This document shows, in pieces, positions 47,181 through 54,351 of a stretch of 64,000 nucleotides of DNA; the first letter of the stretch is position 1, and each line of letters starts with the position of its first letter. The notes under the pieces were generated by a model. It was not told the DNA's origin, searched no databases, and worked only from the letters and a program-made list of their open reading frames with translations. The stretch lies in the NCBI GenBank assembly GCA_947331495.1, contig CAMZOI010000004.1, positions 62,001 through 126,000 on the forward strand. Direction: 5' to 3'. The stretch is from Erythrobacteraceae bacterium Alg239-R51. Lineage in GTDB: Bacteria > Pseudomonadota > Alphaproteobacteria > Sphingomonadales > Sphingomonadaceae. Both the position numbers and the translations under genes were made by a program.

Positions 47181-48364
47181 CTGCAGCGGCGGCCAATAAA
47201 GGGATGGATGGCGACACTTTCGACCAGTTTCTCGAGCAGCTGGAACGCTATGTTCGCGAACGGCTGATCCCGGCAGAAAAGGACGTTATCGCCCACGACA
47301 GAATTCCCGACGAGATCGTCGATGAAATGAAGGACATGGGCCTCTTCGGTCTGACCGTGCCCGACGATTATGGTGGTGCGGGCCTCAACACCGCGCAATA
47401 TGCCCAAGTCGTCAAAACCATGGCCTACGCCGCCCCTGCCTTCCGCTCGATCTTCTCGATCAATGTCGGCATGTTCAATTCGGCGATCAAGAATGGCGGC
47501 ACCGAGGAACAGAAAGCAGAATGGTGGCCGAAGATCGCTGCCGGCGCGATCGCCTGCTTTGGTCTGACCGAGCCGGGGTCGGGCAGCGATTCGGCTGCAA
47601 TGCAGACGACCGCCAAACCCGATCCAAGCGGCAATGGGTGGATACTGAACGGCACCAAGCGCTATATCACCAACGCGCCACACGCCGACGTCGCCTTGAT
47701 CATGGCGCGCACCGAAAAGGATGCCTTGCCCAAGAACGCTCATGTCAGCGCCTTCATCGTGCCGATGGACACGCCCGGCATGTCGACCGGCAGTCCAGAC
47801 GAGAAGATGGGCCAGGCAGGGTCGCATATTTCCGACGTCATGCTGGACGATGTGCATGTTCCAGGTGACGCCTTGCTCGGCGCAGAAACCGGCAAGGGTT
47901 TCCGTTTTGCCATGATGAGCCTCGACAATGGGCGTATTTCGGTTGGTGCGGCAAGTACCGGTTATGCCCGACGCGCGCTGGATTCAGCCCTGCGTTATGC
48001 GACCGAGCGCAAGGCCTTCGGCGAGCCGATTGCGAACTTCCAGCTTATTCAGCAGATGCTCGCCGATAGCGAGACGGAGATATATGCTGCGGAATGCATG
48101 ATGGCAGACGTTACCGCGCGCGCCGATCGCGGCGAGAACGTCATCCGCAAGGCTGCTGCTTTCAAGGTCTTCGCCTCGGAAATGTGCGGTCGTGTCGTCG
48201 ACCGGGTGGTACAGATTTATGGCGGGGCGGGTTATCTCGCCGAATACGATGCGGAACGCTTCTTCCGCGATGCGCGGATCTACCGCATCTACGAAGGCAC
48301 CACGCAGATCCTGCAATTGCAGATCGCCAAGCATATGTTGCGCGATTTCGCGGCGCAGGGCTGA
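47177..48364 (+). CDS. Acyl-CoA dehydrogenase
   Basis: A 395-residue flavoprotein that introduces a 2,3 double bond in an acyl-CoA. FAD and substrate contacts are CFGLTEPGSGSDSAAMQT and KRYITNAPHADVALIMART. The C-terminal YGGAGYLAEYDAERFFRDAR and RIYRIYEGTTQI carry the catalytic glutamate of the E-G-T position (about residue 376). It is not the isovaleryl type. Downstream genes with 4-bp or near-zero spacing encode a CoA-transferase, a thiolase and a hydratase, so it starts a pathway for an unidentified acid. Confidence 0.92.
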   Translation: MTAAAANKGMDGDTFDQFLEQLERYVRERLIPAEKDVIAHDRIPDEIVDEMKDMGLFGLTVPDDYGGAGLNTAQYAQVVKTMAYAAPAFRSIFSINVGMFNSAIKNGGTEEQKAEWWPKIAAGAIACFGLTEPGSGSDSAAMQTTAKPDPSGNGWILNGTKRYITNAPHADVALIMARTEKDALPKNAHVSAFIVPMDTPGMSTGSPDEKMGQAGSHISDVMLDDVHVPGDALLGAETGKGFRFAMMSLDNGRISVGAASTGYARRALDSALRYATERKAFGEPIANFQLIQQMLADSETEIYAAECMMADVTARADRGENVIRKAAAFKVFASEMCGRVVDRVVQIYGGAGYLAEYDAERFFRDARIYRIYEGTTQILQLQIAKHMLRDFAAQG

Positions 48365-48367
48365 GGC

Positions 48368-49624
48368 ATGTACGATCTCCTGCGCGGACTTTCGTTGCTT
48401 GAAGTTTCCAGCTTCGTGGCCTCGCCCACAGTCGGTCTTTATTGCGGGCAATTTGGCGCGGAGGTAGTTCGCGTAGACCATATTGCCGGCGGGCTCGATT
48501 ACGACCGCTACATGCTGGCCGAAAACGGCCGATCGCTGGCATGGGAAAATCTCAACCGCACGAAAAAATCGGTCGCGCTAGATCTGCGTAGCGCAGAAGG
48601 CCGCGAACTGTGCGTCGAGCTCGCCCGCAAAACCGGTCAATGCGTTACCAATCTGCCGGAAAAGAGCTTCCTACGCCATGCGAGCATGGCCGAGGGGCGA
48701 AACGACATGATCAGCGTGCGCATCATGGGTTGGCACGACGGGCGCCAGGCAATGGATTTCACCGTTAACGCGGCGAGTGGCTATCCGCTCATGACCGGTC
48801 CCAAAGAATGGAACCCTGACGAAGCGCAGCCGGTAAATCAGCTGATGCCCGCGTGGGATTTTCTCACTGGTGCCTATTGCGCGTTTGCCCTCTTGGCTGC
48901 GTTACGCCATCGCGATGCCACTGGCGAGGGGGCCGAGGTTCGCGTGCCGCTCGGCGATGTGGCGATGGGCACGCTGGCCAATTCGGGAACGATGGCGGAA
49001 ATGCTGTTTCGCGGCGGCGATCGCGAACGGCTCGGCAATGCGATCTGGGGTGCATTCGGTCGCGACTTCCGCTCACGCGACGGCGTGAGGTTCATGGTCG
49101 CCGCTCTGACTGCCAAGCAGTGGTCCGGTATCATCGAAGCCTTCGATCTGGCGGAAGAAATTGCCGCGCTGGAAGCCGAGCTCGATGTTCGCTTCGCCGA
49201 GGGAGATACGCCCCGCTTCGAGAATCGCGAACGACTGTTCGCACTGTTCCAGTCGGTTGCGGCCCGCCACGATTACGCCGATCTCGAGAAACGCATGGGC
49301 GCAGCGGGCACGACCTACGAGCGGTATCGTACGCCATTCGAAGCATCACGCGATCCGGTATTGGTGGATGACAACCCCCTCTTCGCTATCACAACCGACA
49401 ACCCGAGCGGGTTCGACTATCCTGCGGCACGAAGCTTCGCCAATATCCCGGACAAGGAGCGCGCCGAGCCGCAACGGGCGCCCTACCTGGGCGAACATAC
49501 CGAAGAAATACTTGCCGACCGGCTCGGTCTTTCATCGGGGGAAATTGGAAGACTGATTGACATCGGTCTTGCCGCCACCAGTGATTCCGGTCGCAACTAT
49601 TCCAAGATCAGGACCATGCCATGA
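48368..49624 (+). CDS. Class III (CaiB/BaiF family) CoA-transferase
   Basis: A 418-residue family III CoA-transferase, which moves CoA between acids through an enzyme-bound aspartyl thioester. The N-terminal DLLRGLSLLEVSSFVASPTV and ENLNRTKKSVALDLRSAEGR are family blocks. The nucleophile should be D164 in PAWDFLTGAYCAFALLAALR. The gene starts 3 bp after the dehydrogenase stop and overlaps the thiolase gene by 4 bp. The context suggests activation of a substrate acid using CoA from a pathway intermediate, as in bile acid, carnitine or mesaconate metabolism. Confidence 0.92.
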   Translation: MYDLLRGLSLLEVSSFVASPTVGLYCGQFGAEVVRVDHIAGGLDYDRYMLAENGRSLAWENLNRTKKSVALDLRSAEGRELCVELARKTGQCVTNLPEKSFLRHASMAEGRNDMISVRIMGWHDGRQAMDFTVNAASGYPLMTGPKEWNPDEAQPVNQLMPAWDFLTGAYCAFALLAALRHRDATGEGAEVRVPLGDVAMGTLANSGTMAEMLFRGGDRERLGNAIWGAFGRDFRSRDGVRFMVAALTAKQWSGIIEAFDLAEEIAALEAELDVRFAEGDTPRFENRERLFALFQSVAARHDYADLEKRMGAAGTTYERYRTPFEASRDPVLVDDNPLFAITTDNPSGFDYPAARSFANIPDKERAEPQRAPYLGEHTEEILADRLGLSSGEIGRLIDIGLAATSDSGRNYSKIRTMP

Positions 49625-50853
49625 CGTCACTCCGCCGTGTAGCCATCTGCCGTCCCCTCCGTACGCCAGTGGGCAAGTTTCTCGGCACGCTCGCACCGCT
49701 CGAGGCGGGCGAACTTGGCGCGATCATGATCAAGGCGCTGGTCGAGAGATCCGGCATCGACCCCTCGCGTGTTGACGATGTGGTGTTCAGCCAGGGCTAT
49801 GGCAGCGGTGAAGCCCCGGCGATCGGGCGCTGGAGTTGGCTTGCGGCCGGATATCCGATCGAAGTGCCCGGTTTCCAGCTTGATCGGCGGTGCGGCTCGG
49901 GGCTGCAGGCCGTGGCTACCGCAGCCATGATGGTGCAGACCGGAGCGGCGGACTGCGTGTTGGCTGGCGGCGTCGAAAGCATGTCCAATGTCGAACACTA
50001 CACCACGAAGGCCCGCCATGAGGCGCGAATGGGCGACATGGTGCTCTGGGATCGGCTGACCCGGGGGCGATTGATGAGCCAGCCGATCGAGCGCTTCGGG
50101 GTCATTACCGGCATGATCGAGACGGCAGAAAATCTGGCCAAGGACTATGACATCTCGCGCGAGGCTTCGGATCGGTTCGCAGTCCGTTCTCATCGCAATG
50201 CCGCCGCTGCGTGGCAGGAAGGCAAGTTCGACGATTACCTCGTCCCGGTCGAGATTCCGCAACGGCGCGGCGATCCGATGGTCTTCGCTAGAGACGAGGG
50301 GTTTCGCGCCGACGCCGACCTGGAATCTCTAGGAAAACTGCGTCCGATCGACGCGAAGCGCGACCCCGAAGCTATAGTGACGGCAGGCAATGCCAGCCAG
50401 CAGAACGACGCCGCAGCAGCTTGCCTGGTGGTTGCAGAGGACAAGGTCGATGAGCTTGGTCTCGAACCGATCCTGTGGTTCCATTCGTGGAGCGCTGCGG
50501 GTTGCGATCCATCGCGCATGGGCATCGGTCCGGTCCCTGCGGTGGAGCGCCTCTTTGCCCGGAACGGACTTGGCTGGGACGATATCGGCCTGATCGAGCT
50601 GAATGAGGCTTTCGCTCCCCAGGCGCTCGCCGTGCTAAAAGGTTGGGGGTTCGCAGACGAGGACAGTCGGCGTGAAATCGTGAACGTCAACGGATCCGGC
50701 ATTTCTCTAGGTCATCCGATCGGCGCGACCGGGATCCGCATTCTGGCTGACATGGCGCACGAGATGCAACGGCGCGAGGTGCGCTACGGGCTGGAAACCA
50801 TGTGTATCGGGGGCGGTCAGGGTATGGCCGCCGTATTCGAGCGAGCTACATGA
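49621..50853 (+). CDS. Acetyl-CoA C-acyltransferase (thiolase)
   Basis: A 410-residue thiolase. The acyl-carrying cysteine is C91 in QLDRRCGSGLQAVATAAMMV; the histidine is in NGSGISLGHPIGATG and the second cysteine in LETMCIGGGQGM. It would cleave a 3-ketoacyl-CoA to acetyl-CoA and a shorter acyl-CoA. It differs clearly from the second thiolase at 60891-62072, which has CSSG instead of CGSG. ATGA overlaps join it to the CoA-transferase before and the hydratase after. Confidence 0.93.
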   Translation: MTSLRRVAICRPLRTPVGKFLGTLAPLEAGELGAIMIKALVERSGIDPSRVDDVVFSQGYGSGEAPAIGRWSWLAAGYPIEVPGFQLDRRCGSGLQAVATAAMMVQTGAADCVLAGGVESMSNVEHYTTKARHEARMGDMVLWDRLTRGRLMSQPIERFGVITGMIETAENLAKDYDISREASDRFAVRSHRNAAAAWQEGKFDDYLVPVEIPQRRGDPMVFARDEGFRADADLESLGKLRPIDAKRDPEAIVTAGNASQQNDAAAACLVVAEDKVDELGLEPILWFHSWSAAGCDPSRMGIGPVPAVERLFARNGLGWDDIGLIELNEAFAPQALAVLKGWGFADEDSRREIVNVNGSGISLGHPIGATGIRILADMAHEMQRREVRYGLETMCIGGGQGMAAVFERAT

Positions 50854-51707
50854 GCGACTGGCACGATTGGATCGGGCGCGAACAGCGTAGCGCCGATCGC
50901 CTCGATCCAGCTCTGGCCGCGCGGTGGTGCGCGACATTCGACCGAAGCCCCCCGGACGGCACGGCCATGCCACAGGGCATTCACTTGTGCCTGTGCACGC
51001 CCGAAGCGCGGACCGAACAGTTGGCAAGGGACGGTCACCCGGTACGAGATGATACACCTTCCAGCTTTCTTCCACCTCTTCCGCTACAACGACGGATGTG
51101 GGCGTCGAGCGCCATGAAATTTCGGGAGCCCATCACCGTTGGCGCGAGTATCGAGCGGCTCAGCCGCATCGTATCCATCGCGAAGAAATCGGGCAGTCGT
51201 GGCGACATGGTATTCGTCGACATCGATCACGAAACCAGCGTCGATGGCAGGCTCTCTGTAGAGGAGCGTCAGACCCTCGTTTTTCTGGAAGCGCTTCCGC
51301 CCGGGGCGCCCCTTTCGCCGCCGGAAACGTCAGACGCCGAAACTTTCGACGCATCGGCCTGGGACTTGCATCGTCGCGTCGTACCCGACGAGCGTTTGTT
51401 GTTCCGTTATTCCGCACTGACCTTCAACACCCATCGCATTCACTACGATGAACCCTACGCCCGCGAAGTCGAACGCTATCGCGGCCTGGTGGTCCATGGC
51501 CCCTTGACGGCCAGTCTGCTCTTGCAGCTTGCCGGTGAACGGTTCGGAGAAAACCGCCTTGCCTGCTTTGAGTTTCGCGGGCTCAGCCCGGCTATTGCAG
51601 GCGAATCTCTGCATCTGGCAGTAAGAAAGAAAAACGACGCGGTCGAACTTGGGGCCTTCGCACCCGACGGACGCCAGATTACGAAGGCCACGGCGGCACT
51701 CGGTTGA
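50850..51707 (+). CDS. FAS1-like/MaoC-type dehydratase (mesaconyl-C4-CoA hydratase-like)
   Basis: A 285-residue double-hotdog protein of the HTD2/FAS1-like dehydratase group. The N-terminal hotdog covers FLPPLPLQRRMWASSAMKF and onward. The C-terminal hotdog shows YSALTFNTHRIHYDEPYARE, the hydratase helix with its histidine, then GLVVHGPLTASLLLQL. Known relatives hydrate mesaconyl-C4-CoA in the 3-hydroxypropionate bi-cycle or act as mitochondrial 3-hydroxyacyl dehydratase. With the CaiB-type transferase in the same operon, a C4- or C5-dicarboxylate CoA step is conceivable. The start at 50850 overlaps the thiolase stop as ATGA. Confidence 0.85.
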   Translation: MSDWHDWIGREQRSADRLDPALAARWCATFDRSPPDGTAMPQGIHLCLCTPEARTEQLARDGHPVRDDTPSSFLPPLPLQRRMWASSAMKFREPITVGASIERLSRIVSIAKKSGSRGDMVFVDIDHETSVDGRLSVEERQTLVFLEALPPGAPLSPPETSDAETFDASAWDLHRRVVPDERLLFRYSALTFNTHRIHYDEPYAREVERYRGLVVHGPLTASLLLQLAGERFGENRLACFEFRGLSPAIAGESLHLAVRKKNDAVELGAFAPDGRQITKATAALG

Positions 51708-51708
51708 T

Positions 51709-51737
51709 TTGAATCTCAAGCCGCGAACGCGTAGATA
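51709..51737 (+). promoter_or_regulatory. Putative phhA promoter ending 7 nt before the ATG
   Basis: TTGAAT (51709-51714), an exact 17-bp spacer and TAGATA (51732-51737). The phhA ATG is at 51745, so the transcription start should coincide with the start codon. No proper Shine-Dalgarno is present. The promoter starts 2 bp after the preceding operon's stop codon. Confidence 0.5.
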
Positions 51738-51744
51738 GGGTTTT

Positions 51745-52686
51745 ATGGCAACGCTTGCAGAACCCGAACAGGATTTCACCCGGCTTCCCGAAATGCCGGA
51801 CGATGTTTTTACCGCACCGCTAAAAAAGCCGGACCATGTAGGCGACGACTGGCTTGAGCCCAATCAGACCGACTATGACAGCGAGGACGACGCGATCTGG
51901 AACGATCTTTTCGCGCGTCAGATGGAGGTTCTGCCCGGTCGCGCGGCAACGGCGTTCATGGAAGGCACCGAAAAGCTTGACCTAGGTCGCGGAGGCGTTC
52001 CCGAGTTCGGTCTGCTGAGTGAAGAGCTGGACAGGCTGACTGGCTGGAGCGTTGTCCCGGTGCCCATGCTGATCCCCGACCACGTGTTTTTCTGGCATCT
52101 GGCCAACCGTCGTTTCCCCGCAGGCAATTTCATCCGTACACGCGAAACCTTCGACTACATTCAGGAGCCGGATGTCTTCCATGACGTTTTCGGCCATGTG
52201 CCGATGCTGACCGACCCGGTCTATGCCGACTACATGCAGGAATACGGCAAGGCGGGCTGGAAAGCCATGCGATACAACCGCCTCAAGGCATTGGGGTCGC
52301 TGTACTGGTATACGGTCGAGTTCGGGCTGCTAGAAGAAACAGCGGGTGATATTCGCGCTTATGGTGCCGGTATCCTGTCGGGTCCGACCGAAGCGGTCTA
52401 TTCTACCGAAGCAGAAAGTCCGAACCGCATCATGCTCAATGTCGACCGCGTTATGCGCACCGATTACGTGATCAGCGACCTGCAGCCGACTTATTTCGTA
52501 ATTTCGAGCTTCGAAGATCTTTACCGCAAGACGGTCGAACGGGATTTCGACAAACTCTACAAGAGTCTTGGGCCCGGCTTCACCTATGCCAACACCGCGG
52601 TGATCGATGTCGACAATGTGATCAGTCACGGCACCCTGGAATACACGCTTCGTGGTGGTCGTGGCAGCGGCGCTGCCCCGTTTTAG
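51745..52686 (+). CDS. phhA: Phenylalanine 4-monooxygenase
   Basis: A non-haem iron, tetrahydropterin-dependent hydroxylase that makes tyrosine from phenylalanine. The 313-residue catalytic domain shows PDHVFFWHLANRRFPAGNFI and DVFHDVFGHVPML with the two iron histidines, and the third ligand glutamate in WYTVEFGLLEE. The regulatory ACT domain of the animal enzymes is absent, as usual in bacteria. No phhB (pterin dehydratase) is next to it. It has its own probable promoter and is followed by a hairpin at 52701. Confidence 0.96.
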   Translation: MATLAEPEQDFTRLPEMPDDVFTAPLKKPDHVGDDWLEPNQTDYDSEDDAIWNDLFARQMEVLPGRAATAFMEGTEKLDLGRGGVPEFGLLSEELDRLTGWSVVPVPMLIPDHVFFWHLANRRFPAGNFIRTRETFDYIQEPDVFHDVFGHVPMLTDPVYADYMQEYGKAGWKAMRYNRLKALGSLYWYTVEFGLLEETAGDIRAYGAGILSGPTEAVYSTEAESPNRIMLNVDRVMRTDYVISDLQPTYFVISSFEDLYRKTVERDFDKLYKSLGPGFTYANTAVIDVDNVISHGTLEYTLRGGRGSGAAPF

Positions 52687-52700
52687 GGTCGGCCAAGGAA

Positions 52701-52734
52701 AAAGGCGGCACAGGTTCGATCCTGTACCGCCTTT
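52701..52734. terminator. Bidirectional terminator-like hairpin between phhA and the acidic lipoprotein
   Basis: AAAGGCGGCACAGG (52701-52714) pairs with CCTGTACCGCCTTT (52721-52734), 13 of 14 positions, around a 6-nt loop TTCGAT. The A-rich left flank gives a T-run on the minus strand and the right flank begins TTT on the plus strand. It lies between the convergent ends of phhA and the lipoprotein gene, so it probably serves both. Confidence 0.7.
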
Positions 52735-52763
52735 CATCATTCGGTGATTAAGCCGACTTGCGA

Positions 52764-53015
52764 TTACATCGCATCGCCTTCGTCGACCTGCTCTTCCATG
52801 GATTCTTCCATGGCATCGGTCTGGTCGTCCATCGCGTCGGCCTGATCGTCGGTGATCTGACCGGTATCTTCCATCATGTCGACCGTTTCGTCGCGGTTGT
52901 CTTCCATCACTTCAATGTCGTCTTCCATTTCGTTCTCGGCAGGGCTGTCACATGCAGCAAGACCGAGGCTGAGGGCTGCGGCCGAAGCGACGAGCGCCGT
53001 TTTGTTGAATTTCAT
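52764..53015 (-). CDS. Small Asp/Glu/Met-rich lipoprotein
   Basis: An 83-residue lipoprotein with signal MKFNKTALVASAAALSLGL and lipobox LAAC. The mature part is dominated by Asp, Glu and Met (for example DDIEVMEDNRDETVDMMED) with short degenerate repeats DDQ-DAM. Such a chain could bind cations or act as a disordered spacer, but nothing shows a function. The start at 53015 has an AGGGGAAGAG ribosome site. It is similar in style to the lipoprotein at 46599-46901. Confidence 0.8.
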   Translation of the reverse strand: MKFNKTALVASAAALSLGLAACDSPAENEMEDDIEVMEDNRDETVDMMEDTGQITDDQADAMDDQTDAMEESMEEQVDEGDAM

Positions 53016-53097
53016 GATACTCTTCCCCTTGAATGGTGAGGCGGTCGCAATAGCAGCGCATTTCCCCAAGGGAAACGAAAAATGGCGAAAATGTGAC

Positions 53098-53352
53098 TTA
53101 ATGCAGGACGCGTCGGCGTACGAGATTGAAAGCTGCCAGTGCAACCAGCGATCCGGCGACCGCCCAGATCAATGCGAACCCGCTGACCGCACCAAGAAAC
53201 GTCCCATTCCCTGCTATAAGTCCGACCAGCAGCGACCCGAGCACTCCGACCAAGGCATTGGCCAGTATCTCGCGCCCGTCTTCTATTCGAAGAACGATCG
53301 TTGCCAGCCACCCCAGGATGGCGCCGACGATGATCAATATCAGCAGGCCCAT
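53098..53352 (-). CDS. GlsB/YeaQ/YmgE family stress-response membrane protein
   Basis: An 84-residue integral membrane protein of the transglycosylase-associated family. Three hydrophobic helices are visible, with the family pattern GLLILIIVGAILGWLATIVL, the NALVGVLGSLLVG glycine-rich segment and a basic end (NLVRRRVLH). Relatives are induced by general, acid or osmotic stress. An AAGGAA ribosome site lies 8 nt before the ATG. A GGAAC is present upstream, but without a matching CGTT at the right distance. Confidence 0.87.
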   Translation of the reverse strand: MGLLILIIVGAILGWLATIVLRIEDGREILANALVGVLGSLLVGLIAGNGTFLGAVSGFALIWAVAGSLVALAAFNLVRRRVLH

Positions 53353-53476
53353 TCGCGTGCTTCCTTCAAAGCCATGTTACGCTTTTACCATCTTGCGAGG
53401 GTGATAGTTCCGATGGACCGCTGAAAACACCAACTGTGGCCATAACGACACGGTTTGAATGGGGCGAAGAAAAGCA

Positions 53477-54271
53477 TCAGAAAGCGACCAGCAACGCCGC
53501 GCCCAAGAAAATCCGATAGACAACGAAAACAAGCATCGACGCCTTTCTGAGGAAATTCATCAGGAACATCATCGTAGCAAGCGCAGCAAAGAACGTGAAT
53601 ATGCCAGTCACCGCTGCATCGACCTGCATCCCGCGGGTTGCCTCGGCAAGATCAAACGCTGCTAGCAGGCCTGCGCCCGCCACCGCGGGAATTGCAAGTA
53701 GAAATGAAAACCTTGCGGATTCGACCCGCGAATACCCCAATGCGCGCGCCGCAGTCATCGTCGCGCCCGAACGGCTTGTCCCCGGTATCAGGGCCAGAGC
53801 CTGTGCGATCCCCACCAGTACCGCGTCGCGCAAAGTCATGTCTTCATAGGCCTTCACTTGCTTGCCGAACCGGTCTGCAAGCCCGAGGAAAATCCCGAAG
53901 ATGATGAGATTTGTCGCAACAAGATCAGTCGACCGGAACCCTTCCAGATAACCCCCCAGCTTGATGAACAGGCCTGCTGCAACCGCGGGAATGGTGCCGA
54001 TCAGTACGAACCAGAACAGCCGGCGCTGCTCATCGTCTCGGCCAAGGCCGACGCTTGCAAAGCCACCGCGGGCGAGCCCTGCAACGTCCTTGCGAAAATA
54101 AAGCATGATTGCGAGCAGCGAACCGACATGCACCGCAACATCAATTAACGGCCCCTGGTCGGGAAAATTCGTCAGTTTCGGGATCAGGATCAGATGTCCC
54201 GACGACGAGATCGGCAGGAATTCAGTGATTCCCTGCACGATAGCTATCAGCAATTGTTGGAAGAGTGTCAT
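53477..54271 (-). CDS. uppP: Undecaprenyl-diphosphatase
   Basis: A multi-pass membrane phosphatase of 264 residues that recycles undecaprenyl pyrophosphate, the lipid carrier of peptidoglycan and polysaccharides. Both conserved blocks are present: GITEFLPISSSGHLIL near the N-terminus with the catalytic glutamate region, and IPGTSRSGATMTAARALG. I chose ATG 54271, where the typical MTLFQQLLIAIVQGITEFLP begins; 54286 is an in-frame alternative that lies immediately behind the terminator hairpin. It follows the M13 peptidase gene on the same strand. Confidence 0.95.
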   Translation of the reverse strand: MTLFQQLLIAIVQGITEFLPISSSGHLILIPKLTNFPDQGPLIDVAVHVGSLLAIMLYFRKDVAGLARGGFASVGLGRDDEQRRLFWFVLIGTIPAVAAGLFIKLGGYLEGFRSTDLVATNLIIFGIFLGLADRFGKQVKAYEDMTLRDAVLVGIAQALALIPGTSRSGATMTAARALGYSRVESARFSFLLAIPAVAGAGLLAAFDLAEATRGMQVDAAVTGIFTFFAALATMMFLMNFLRKASMLVFVVYRIFLGAALLVAF

Positions 54272-54286
54272 GTCGGACGCGTCCAT

Positions 54287-54327
54287 GAACAAAGGGCGGA
54301 GCAAGTCAAGCGACCAGCTCCGCCCTT
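54287..54327 (-). terminator. Terminator or attenuator between the M13 peptidase gene and uppP
   Basis: A perfect 11-bp stem, AAGGGCGGAGC with GCTCCGCCCTT (plus-strand 54292-54302 and 54317-54327), with a 14-nt loop. On the minus strand it is followed by TGTTC, so the T-run is TTTGTT. It comes 24 nt after the M13 stop codon and ends only 15-20 nt before the uppP start. Confidence 0.6.
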
Positions 54328-54351
54328 CCGAATTTCAGGCCTCGGCCAACT

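Noticed and set aside
53353-53415. GGAAC upstream of the GlsB-type stress gene as an EcfG promoter
   Set aside because: No CGTT or close variant occurs 16-17 bases downstream of the GGAAC.
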